From Solimonas_A sp035476855 (GTDB lineage: Bacteria > Pseudomonadota > Gammaproteobacteria > Nevskiales > Nevskiaceae), in assembly GCA_035476855.1 (NCBI GenBank), contig DATILC010000100.1, positions 1 through 11,743 on the forward strand: 11,743 nucleotides of DNA. Reading direction: 5' to 3'. Made by a program: the position numbers and the translations under genes. Each line of letters starts with the position of its first letter. Position 1 is the stretch's first letter. Below are positions 6,457-11,743 of the stretch, one piece after another. The notes beneath the pieces are model-generated. The model made no database searches, was not told the DNA's origin, and saw nothing but the letters and a program-made list of their open reading frames with translations.

Positions 6457-7971
6457 TCAGCGCCGGGTGATATGCACAGTGACCTCGGTTGCGCCCGGCA
6501 GGTTCTCCAGTTGCAGCAATCCGGCATCCGCAGCTGACAGGCGGCGCGCACCGCTGACTTCCAGCACATAGCCCTGCGGGTAGTGCAGGGCCAGCGGCAC
6601 GTAGATCTCGGTCGGTCCGCCGGCAGCGCGCGGCGTGTAGCGGTAATTGAACTCGCCAGTACCCGGGTCGAAGGCCAGTGACTGCGGCACGCCAGCGGTG
6701 GCCTGCGGATAGGTGCGTACCAGCACGCGCAACTTCTCGGTCTTGGCCGTCGTCAGGTCGGCGTCGTCGGTGAACAGACTCTGGGCGCTGCTGCCCTGCG
6801 ACTCGGTGGTCGGATCGCGCCAGTTCTTGTACTGCCAGTACTGCCAGCCGACGAGGCGCTCGTCGGCCTCGGCGGTGACTTCGCCCAGCACCTGCAGTTC
6901 GTCGGTGGCGCCGAATTCGCTCAGCAGCTCGACGCCGTCCATGCGCTCGGCCTGCGCCCGCGCCTGGTCGAACACGCGGTTGCCGAAGCCGGAGCAGGTG
7001 TCGTCGAGGCCGACCGGCAGGCTGTCGAGCAGGCCCAGCTGCAGCGAGTTGGCGAGGGTGTTGAGCGGGCAGTAGTAGTGGAAGGAGAAGCCCAGCTGCG
7101 CTTCACCCGGCACCGCCTCGAAGCCGGTCGGTGCCCCGGTGCTGGTCATCGGCTGCGACTGGAACCAGACGATGTTGTGCGCATCCACCTGGCGGATGGC
7201 CGCGCGGGCCTGCTCGAAGAAGGGCTGCAGTGAATCGCGGTCGTGCGCCGGGCAGCCGGTCAGCGGGATCAGGCAGGTCGGGTAGTCCAGCCCGGCCCAG
7301 GGTTCGTTCATCAGGTCATAGCCCATCGAGTAGGGCTGGTTCGCCCAGCGCTGCGCCACGGCGGACCAGGCCTGCGCGAAGTTGTCGCGGATTCCGGTGT
7401 TGACCCAGAAGCGGTCGAAGGCCTGCGACAGCTGCGGCGTGAAGTAGTTGAAGGGGAAGCCGAAGGACGGCGGGCCGAGCAGGGTGGTCAGCGGTCCCTT
7501 GGCCTCTTCGACCGCCCATTCCGGCACGCCCTCGCCCTGGTACAGCGGCCCCAGCAGGTCCTGGTGGAAGTCGAACAGCATCCAGATTTTCCGCGAGGCC
7601 AGCAGCTGGATGACGCGGTCCCATTGCGCGAGGTAGGCCTGGTCGATCACGCCCTGTTCCGGTGCGACGCCGACCCACAGCGTGCCGATGCGGGCGTTGT
7701 TGAAGCCATGTTCGGCGAGCCAGTCGGCGTCCTGCGCGAGGAAGCCCTCGGCCGTGGCCGGCGGGTAGAAGGGCGCCTCCTTCCAGACCATGTTGACGCC
7801 GTGCAGCAGCACCACGCGGCCCTGTGGATCGACCAGCCAGCGGCCGTCGCGGCGCAGCTGGGGGGCCTCGGCGCCCTCCGGGGCCGGGGTACTTCCGCCC
7901 GGGGTGGACGAGTGGCAGCCGGATAGCAGCGCCAGCAGCAGGCCGCAGCCGGCGATCAGGGTATTCCGCAT
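6457..7971 (-). CDS. GH5 lipoprotein, endoglycoceramidase / steryl-glucosidase-like
   Basis: 504 residues starting at ATG with gaggag 7 nt upstream. A lipoprotein signal (hydrophobic 5-18, lipobox LLSGC, C19 lipidated) and a low-complexity linker (21-36) put it on the cell envelope. The TIM barrel follows: HGVNMVWKEAPFYP (57-70), NARIGTLWVG, LFDFHQDLLG (132-141), the acid/base glutamate E223 in YDLMNEPW, HYY (298-300), the nucleophile E352 in LLSEFGATDE, and W376 in GWQYWQYKNW. A C-terminal beta domain (about 415-504) matches the extra domain of endoglycoceramidases. Cysteine pairs 233/240 and 301/326 fit an exported, disulfide-bonded enzyme. Endoglycoceramidases cleave the glycan-ceramide bond, and related fungal enzymes cleave steryl glucosides. 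Divergence from a KshA-like gene makes a sterol-glycoside or glycolipid substrate attractive, but this is inference; plain cellulase is less likely from the C-terminal domain and motifs. Confidence 0.9.
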   Translation of the reverse strand: MRNTLIAGCGLLLALLSGCHSSTPGGSTPAPEGAEAPQLRRDGRWLVDPQGRVVLLHGVNMVWKEAPFYPPATAEGFLAQDADWLAEHGFNNARIGTLWVGVAPEQGVIDQAYLAQWDRVIQLLASRKIWMLFDFHQDLLGPLYQGEGVPEWAVEEAKGPLTTLLGPPSFGFPFNYFTPQLSQAFDRFWVNTGIRDNFAQAWSAVAQRWANQPYSMGYDLMNEPWAGLDYPTCLIPLTGCPAHDRDSLQPFFEQARAAIRQVDAHNIVWFQSQPMTSTGAPTGFEAVPGEAQLGFSFHYYCPLNTLANSLQLGLLDSLPVGLDDTCSGFGNRVFDQARAQAERMDGVELLSEFGATDELQVLGEVTAEADERLVGWQYWQYKNWRDPTTESQGSSAQSLFTDDADLTTAKTEKLRVLVRTYPQATAGVPQSLAFDPGTGEFNYRYTPRAAGGPTEIYVPLALHYPQGYVLEVSGARRLSAADAGLLQLENLPGATEVTVHITRR

Positions 7972-8136
7972 GGTGTTTCTCCTCGGTGGCGCCAGGTCCG
8001 CGGTCCGGCCCGTCGCTCGTATGTGGCCGGAGTATGAGACCTGTCACAGCCCCGGGCGGTATTCACTCAAACGGATGATGTGCCGTGGTTCAGCGGTGGA
8101 GACACTGCGCCCCATTAGCCCCCAGGAGCGAAACCC
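7972..8136. promoter_or_regulatory. Divergent intergenic region between GH5 and KshA-like genes
   Basis: 165 bp that must hold both promoters. I can see the two ribosome binding sites: gaggag for the minus-strand GH5 (just right of 7971) and aggag at 8124-8128 for the oxygenase, 8 nt before ATG. No convincing -35/-10 pair or symmetric operator stands out. Confidence 0.6.
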
Positions 8137-9240
8137 ATGGCTGCCGTGATCAAGACGCCGATGCACAAAATCGAGGCCGCCGCGCCGCCCGACCGTTATG
8201 CACGCGGCTGGCATTGCCTGGGCCTGGCCGAGCAGTACCGTGACGGCAAGCCGCACGGCATCAACATCTTCGGCACCCGCCTGGTGATCTTCCTCGGCGA
8301 GGACGCCAAGCTGCACATGATCGACGCCTGGTGCCCGCACATGGGCGCCGACCTCGCGCTGGGCTGCGTCAAGGGCAACTCGGTGGTCTGCAAGTTCCAC
8401 GGCTGGAGCTGGGGCGGCGACGGCGTCTGCAACGAGATTCCCTACGCCAAGCGCATTCCGCCGAAGGCCCGCGTCAAGAGCTGGCCGACGGTCGAAGAGA
8501 ACAAGATGCTGTTCGTCTGGAACGATCCGGAAGGCAACGGCCCGACGCCGGATGTCGCGATTCCGCGCATCGAGCCGGTGTTCAATCCGGAAGAGTGGTC
8601 CGACTGGTCGATCGTGCAGTGGACGATCAAGGTCAACTGCCGCGAGCTGGTCGACAACATTGCCGACATGGCCCACTTCGTCTCCGTGCACGGCTCGGAC
8701 AACGTGGTCTACTTCGCCAACCTGTTCGAGAACCACAAGGCGACGCAGGTGATGGTGGGCATCAACCGCAAGCTCGGTGGCGCCGACGAGTACCTGACGA
8801 CGATCGCCAGCTACTACGGTCCGGCCTACCAGATCACCCACATGTTCGGCTCGATGGGCGGCTACCCGGTGGAGTCGATCCTGCTGAACTCGCACACCCC
8901 GATCGACCAGAACAGCTTCGAGCTGCGCTTCGGCGTGCTGGTGAAGAAGTTCCCGGGCATGACCCAGGAAGCCTGCGATGCGATGGTCAAGCAGTACGTC
9001 GACCTGACCAACAAGGCTTTCGGCGAGGACGTCGAGATCTGGCACAACAAGGTGCGCATCGACAACCCGCTGCTCTGCGACGGCGACGGCCCGGTGTACC
9101 AGAACCGCCAGTGGTACGAACAGTTCTACATGGACACCGCGACGGTGCCGACGGAGCTGCGCGCCAAGCGCGTGATCGAGATCGACAAGGGTGAGCTGAA
9201 GGACAAGCCGGCGATGCGGCACGCGTTCGACAACGTCTGA
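8137..9240 (+). CDS. kshA: Rieske non-heme iron oxygenase, KshA-like (3-ketosteroid 9-alpha-hydroxylase oxygenase component)
   Basis: 367 residues. The Rieske [2Fe-2S] ligands are C66, H68 (WCPHMG) and C85, H88 (VCKFHGWSWGGDGVC). The mononuclear iron site is in NIADMAHFVSVH: N174, D177, H180 and H185, with D298 in EDVEIW as the likely third ligand. The stretch EDVEIWHNK, RIDNPLL, DGPVYQNRQWYEQFYMD (297-333) is very close to the KshA hallmark I recall, and the length fits the family. KshA hydroxylates C9 of 4-androstene-3,17-dione or its 1,4-diene, which opens ring B in steroid degradation. It needs a ferredoxin reductase (KshB), and none is encoded here. The start is supported by aggag at 8124-8128. 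The gene stands alone between a divergent promoter region and a strong terminator. A related role on side-chain or CoA-linked steroid intermediates cannot be excluded; the family is firm, the exact substrate moderately so. Confidence 0.87.
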   Translation: MAAVIKTPMHKIEAAAPPDRYARGWHCLGLAEQYRDGKPHGINIFGTRLVIFLGEDAKLHMIDAWCPHMGADLALGCVKGNSVVCKFHGWSWGGDGVCNEIPYAKRIPPKARVKSWPTVEENKMLFVWNDPEGNGPTPDVAIPRIEPVFNPEEWSDWSIVQWTIKVNCRELVDNIADMAHFVSVHGSDNVVYFANLFENHKATQVMVGINRKLGGADEYLTTIASYYGPAYQITHMFGSMGGYPVESILLNSHTPIDQNSFELRFGVLVKKFPGMTQEACDAMVKQYVDLTNKAFGEDVEIWHNKVRIDNPLLCDGDGPVYQNRQWYEQFYMDTATVPTELRAKRVIEIDKGELKDKPAMRHAFDNV

Positions 9241-9261
9241 TTCTTTTGTCTGGTTGTTGTG

Positions 9262-9292
9262 AAAACGCCCGCCTTGTGCGGGCGTTTTCTTT
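9262..9292 (+). terminator. Intrinsic terminator of the KshA-like gene
   Basis: Perfect 11-bp stem aaaacgcccgc (9262-9272) and gcgggcgtttt (9278-9288) with loop cttgt, followed by a T-rich tail (ttttctttt). It starts 21 bp after the stop codon. The A-rich 5' side of the stem gives a U-like tract in the opposite direction too, so it may act bidirectionally. Confidence 0.93.
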
Positions 9293-9706
9293 TGCTTGTT
9301 GGCTTGGCACGCCGGCGTTCCGCCGGGGCTTTTGCTGTGGGTCTTTGAAGGTTTATTTCGCCTAAGGGCGAGTCACTTTATTTGCTTGCCCAAATAAAGT
9401 AACCAAACAAAGGGCACCCCTGGTGTCCGCACCCCTCTGAGGCGGGGTGCCCCGCGCGGTGGTCGTGCTCGGGGTCGGCGTAGACACGACATCCATGTCG
9501 TGGCTACGCCTCAGCGCGACATCGTGTCGCGCTGCCCCCTGTGACTCGACCCCCGCGCGGGTGCGGCCACAAGGGGGCCCCCGACGTCAAAGGCATTCGC
9601 CTTGCTCACCAAGCCTTCGGAAGAGGGAACGGAAGTCCCCCGCTCATGGAGATTGGAGGTTCAAGGATCCACCACACCTGAGCGGCGTAATTGCCGCCCC
9701 CAAAAT
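9293..9706. repeat. Gene-free stack of hairpins between KshA-like and selO genes
   Basis: No credible gene in ~410 bp. Successive perfect or near-perfect stems: ccggcg/cgccgg (9312-9326); actttatttg/caaataaagt (9375-9384, 9391-9400); gggcacccc/ggggtgccc (9412-9420, 9444-9452); a 16-bp stem with one mismatch (9477-9492, 9495-9510); cagcgcgaca/tgtcgcgctg (9512-9521, 9525-9534); and ccccctgtg with cacaaggggg (9535-9543, 9568-9577) around the palindrome cccgcgcggg (9552-9561). Blocks with an actttatttg-like hairpin and aaagtaacc are common between genes in Xanthomonadaceae-type genomes (from memory). Near the selO end, gcggc/gccgc (9682-9697) forms a weak hairpin 10 bp past its stop, without a T-run. 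Confidence 0.75.
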
Positions 9707-11194
9707 CTACGACGAACAGCTGACACTGATATGCCGCGCCGACGCCGGCGGTTCCGCCGCATACGCCTCGAACTCCGACTGCTCATCGAACGGCCGCCGC
9801 AGCAGCGTCATCAAGCGCCCGATCTCCGAATAATCCCCCGCCTCCGCCTTCTCGATGCAAGCCTGCGCAAGGTGATTGCGCAGCACGTACTTCGGATTCA
9901 CCGCGTTCATCGCCGCCGCCCGCACCGCGTCATCCGACTGCTCGGCGCGCAACCGCGCCCGGTAGTCGACCACCCAGGCATCGAAGGTCTCCTGCGCATG
10001 GATCTCCTCGCGCACGCCCACCGCCAGTCCCTCGTCACCGACGCGAATCCGCGACAGGTTGCGGAAGCTGCGGGTGAAGTCGCTGCGGCCCTGATGCAGC
10101 AGCGTCAGCAGGCGGTTGATCAGTTGCTCGTCACCGTCGCGGTGCTCGCGCAGGCCGATCTTGGCGCGCCAGCGCAGCACCACCTCCTGGCCGTAGGCCG
10201 GGCCGTAGCGGTCGACGATGGCGGTGCCGATTTCCACCGCGCGGTCGGCGTCCTCGTGCAGCAGCGGCAGCGTTGCCTGCACCAGGCGTGACGCATTCCA
10301 GTGGCCGATCTTCGGCTGCTGGTCCCAGGCGTAGCGGCCGCCCTCGTCGGAGTGGTTGCAGATGTGGCCGGCGTCGAAGCCGTCGAGGAAGCCGTAGGGG
10401 CCGTAGTCCAGGGTCAGGCCGAGGATCGACATGTTGTCGGTGTTCATCACGCCGTGGCAGAAACCCACGGTCTGCCACTGCGCCATCAGGCGTGCGGTGC
10501 GGTCGACCACTTCGCCCAGCCAGCTTGCGTAGCGGTCCTCGCGGCCGGCGAGCTCTGGGTGGAAGCTGTCGATGATGTAGTCGGCCAGCGACCGCAGCTG
10601 CTCATGCTGCTCGCGGTAGAAGAACACCTCGAAGTGGCCGAAGCGCAGGAAGCTCGGCGCCATGCGGCAGACCACGGCGGCGGTCTCGATGGTCTCGCGC
10701 CGCACCGGCTCGGGGCTGCCGACCAGGCACAGCGCGCGGGTGGTGGGGATGCCCAGGCCGTGCATGGCCTCGCTGCAGAGGTATTCGCGGATGCTGGAAC
10801 GCAGTACCGCGCGGCCGTCGGCGAAGCGCGAGAACGGCGTCTGGCCGGCGCCTTTGAGCTGCAGTTCCCAGGTTTCGCCACGGGCATTGCGGACGCTGCC
10901 GATCAGGATCGCGCGGCCGTCGCCGAGCTGTGGCACCCAGACGCCGAACTGGTGGCCGGCGTAGAGCGTGGCGAGGTAATCGCCCTGTGGCAGCAGGGCA
11001 TTGCCGGCCATCATGGCGGTGAACTGCGGGTCCGCGGCCGCGGCGGCGTCGAGGTCGATCAGCGCGGCGGCGTCGGCGTTGAAATGCAGCAGCTGCGGCT
11101 CGCGCAGGGGCTGCGGCTCGACACGGGCGCCGTACTGCGGTCCGAGGGCGGCGTAGCGATGGTCCAGCGCCAGTTGGTCGAGCCGGGTATTCAT
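9707..11194 (-). CDS. selO: Protein adenylyltransferase SelO (YdiU family pseudokinase)
   Basis: 495 residues, close to the ~480 of E. coli YdiU. SelO uses an inverted-ATP kinase-like fold to transfer AMP to Ser, Thr or Tyr of target proteins and is linked to oxidative-stress control. Visible motifs: NALLPQGDYLATLYAGHQFG (65-84), LQLKGAGQTPFSRFADGRAV (111-130) with K114, SSIREYL with E137, FCHGVMNTDNMSI (245-257) with D253 and N254, and LDYGPYGFLD with D263. These line up with the K, E, D, N and D used by Pseudomonas SelO (K113, E136, D252, N253, D262 as I recall). The C-terminus is VSCSS; eukaryotic SelO has selenocysteine in the equivalent CUSS tail, while here serine replaces it and C493 is encoded by TGT. 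No strong ribosome binding site precedes the ATG (11192-11194). It is divergent from a small membrane-protein gene. Confidence 0.96.
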   Translation of the reverse strand: MNTRLDQLALDHRYAALGPQYGARVEPQPLREPQLLHFNADAAALIDLDAAAAADPQFTAMMAGNALLPQGDYLATLYAGHQFGVWVPQLGDGRAILIGSVRNARGETWELQLKGAGQTPFSRFADGRAVLRSSIREYLCSEAMHGLGIPTTRALCLVGSPEPVRRETIETAAVVCRMAPSFLRFGHFEVFFYREQHEQLRSLADYIIDSFHPELAGREDRYASWLGEVVDRTARLMAQWQTVGFCHGVMNTDNMSILGLTLDYGPYGFLDGFDAGHICNHSDEGGRYAWDQQPKIGHWNASRLVQATLPLLHEDADRAVEIGTAIVDRYGPAYGQEVVLRWRAKIGLREHRDGDEQLINRLLTLLHQGRSDFTRSFRNLSRIRVGDEGLAVGVREEIHAQETFDAWVVDYRARLRAEQSDDAVRAAAMNAVNPKYVLRNHLAQACIEKAEAGDYSEIGRLMTLLRRPFDEQSEFEAYAAEPPASARHISVSCSS

Positions 11195-11263
11195 GGCTGG
11201 GCGCCCGGGTTACAGTCGCGGCGCGGACGGATCTGCATCAAATGACTCCTGGAGAGACTAGGG

Positions 11264-11443
11264 ATGGGCGACTACAGAGGCATTTTCGGCATTCTCCTCC
11301 TGATCGCGGTGATTTACGCGGTGATCAACATCGCGCAAAGCAACGCCGAGACCGGCAAGAAGGCGTTGTGGATCGTGCTGGTTCTGCTGCTGCCGCTGTT
11401 GGGCGTGATCCTGTGGTATTTCCTCGGCCCCAAGAGCGGCTAG
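11264..11443 (+). CDS. Small PLDc_N-type membrane protein (59 residues)
   Basis: ATG at 11264 with ggagag at 11251-11256, 7 nt upstream. The product has two hydrophobic segments, about residues 7-23 (IFGILLLIAVIYAVINI) and 35-54, joined by a polar loop with AETGKK. The second part, KKALWIVLVLLLPLLGVILW (32-51) followed by YFLGPKSG, is the classic PLDc_N signature (the N-terminal domain of cardiolipin-synthase-like proteins), found also as stand-alone small proteins. No phospholipase catalytic domain follows, so it is not an enzyme; its function is unknown. It lies 69 bp from the divergent selO start. Its TAG stop is also the first three bases of a long inverted repeat, so the original C-terminus could have been altered by insertion of that element, although the length looks normal for the family. 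Confidence 0.85.
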   Translation: MGDYRGIFGILLLIAVIYAVINIAQSNAETGKKALWIVLVLLLPLLGVILWYFLGPKSG

Positions 11444-11605
11444 TGCAGAGCGCCTGACAGATCGTTAGCGCCTGCCGGCGTATTTTGGCGCGGCTCTGCG
11501 TTGCTCGTCGTCACCGTAGTGCCCGCTACGCCTCCGCCTCGCGTCTTGATCCGCGCCAAAATCCGCTCGCCATCCATCTAACGCTCCGTCAGGCGCTCTG
11601 CACTA
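11441..11605. repeat. Long imperfect palindrome containing structured repeat copy 2
   Basis: The outer arms tagtgcagagcgcctgac (11441-11458) and gtcaggcgctctgcacta (11588-11605) are perfect 18-bp reverse complements. Pairing resumes at cgttag/ctaacg and at attttggcgcgg (11482-11493) with ccgcgccaaaat (11551-11562), a perfect 12 bp. The tip is cgtag (11515-11519) with ctacg (11526-11530). The unpaired strands between the stems (ctgcgttgctcgtcg and cctccgcctcgcgtcttg) match the core of the hairpin at 1585-1678. As in that copy, the outer arm begins in the stop codon of the preceding gene. Confidence 0.9.
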
Positions 11606-11743
11606 GTCCACTGAATCATTGAAATTGGATGTATTGTCCCCAGATAGTGGGACATGCAACGAACGACGCTGACGAACGAACAACGGGCCGAACTGGATGC
11701 GGTAATGCGCAAACGGCACGGCAATGCGGCACTGGCACGTAGA
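11604..11743 (+). mobile_element. Possible left end of an IS630-type insertion sequence
   Basis: Base composition falls sharply after 11605 and a transposase-like frame begins at 11654. IS630/Tc1 elements insert at TA, and the dinucleotide TA at 11604-11605 is the very end of the palindromic repeat, which would place the insertion exactly at the repeat boundary. The other end is outside the window, so terminal repeats and the TA duplication cannot be verified. Confidence 0.4.
11654..11743 (+). CDS. Probable IS630-family transposase, 3'-truncated by window edge
   Basis: An open frame from ATG 11654 runs off the window after 30 residues. The visible stretch, LTNEQRAELDAVMRKRHGNA (6-25) followed by ALARR, resembles the N-terminal helix-turn-helix of IS630-type transposases, which often read LTPEQRAEL... 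and then an arginine-rich LARRA segment. The ribosome binding site is poor, as is usual for IS genes. With only 30 residues, the family call is tentative; another helix-turn-helix protein is possible. Confidence 0.5.
   Translation, partial: MQRTTLTNEQRAELDAVMRKRHGNAALARR

Noticed and set aside
8044..9222. 392-codon minus-strand frame opposite the KshA-like gene
   Set aside because: The plus strand carries all Rieske and iron ligands; the antisense frame is a V/H/D/L-rich shadow.
9293..9706. CRISPR array in the hairpin-rich spacer
   Set aside because: The stems differ from each other and there are no regularly spaced direct repeats.
9707..9730. Selenocysteine in the SelO C-terminal tail
   Set aside because: The tail reads S-C-S-S with TGT for cysteine; there is no in-frame TGA before the TAG stop.
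10301..11245. 314-codon plus-strand frame opposite selO
   Set aside because: SelO motifs are intact on the minus strand and no family is recognisable on the plus strand.
11242..11457. 71-codon frame overlapping the PLDc_N-type gene
   Set aside because: It is in another frame, runs into the palindrome and is arginine/aspartate-rich, while the 11264 frame has a ribosome binding site and a membrane-protein pattern.

Overview
The window looks like chromosome from a GC-rich proteobacterium. A Nevskiales/Xanthomonadales-type gammaproteobacterium is my best guess, from protein flavour and the style of the extragenic repeats; the taxonomy is inference. The most telling gene is a KshA-like Rieske oxygenase (8137-9240), which points to steroid catabolism. 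Two c-di-GMP enzymes, an endoglycoceramidase-type GH5 lipoprotein, a SelO pseudokinase and a repeat-rich intergenic landscape complete the picture.

Layout. 2-970 (+): 3' part of a GGDEF-EAL gene, cut by the window edge. 1071-2826 (+): an NTF2/SnoaL-like protein followed by an extended SDR (3-beta-HSD/epimerase type). A 267-bp nested inverted-repeat element fills the space between them, starting in the stop codon of the first and ending 4 bp before the start of the second. 2827-3051: two palindromic repeats between convergent gene ends. 3052-6339 (-): a tight, overlapping three-gene operon encoding an outer-membrane beta-barrel, a small periplasmic PstS-like binding protein and a membrane sensor diguanylate cyclase. 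A candidate promoter and palindromic operator lie upstream (6401-6445). 6457-7971 (-): GH5 lipoprotein, divergent from the KshA-like oxygenase, which ends in a strong intrinsic terminator (9262-9292). 9293-9706: no gene, but a stack of hairpins. 9707-11194 (-): SelO. 11264-11443 (+): a 59-residue PLDc_N-type membrane protein. 11441-11605: a second palindromic element. 11654 to the end: the start of a probable IS630-type transposase.

How the parts may work together. The operon at 3052-6339 spans all three envelope layers and is a plausible ligand-to-c-di-GMP relay, comparable in architecture (not sequence) to YfiBNR. The GH5/KshA divergent pair could supply and then degrade sterols if the GH5 acts on steryl glycosides or other glycolipids. 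The NTF2-like/SDR pair could also act on steroid-type substrates; its NTF2 residue spacing resembles the bile acid 7-alpha-dehydratase BaiE. The two hairpins at 1585-1678 and 11482-11562 share a conserved core, while their stems differ in sequence yet remain paired, marking them as members of one structured dispersed repeat family.
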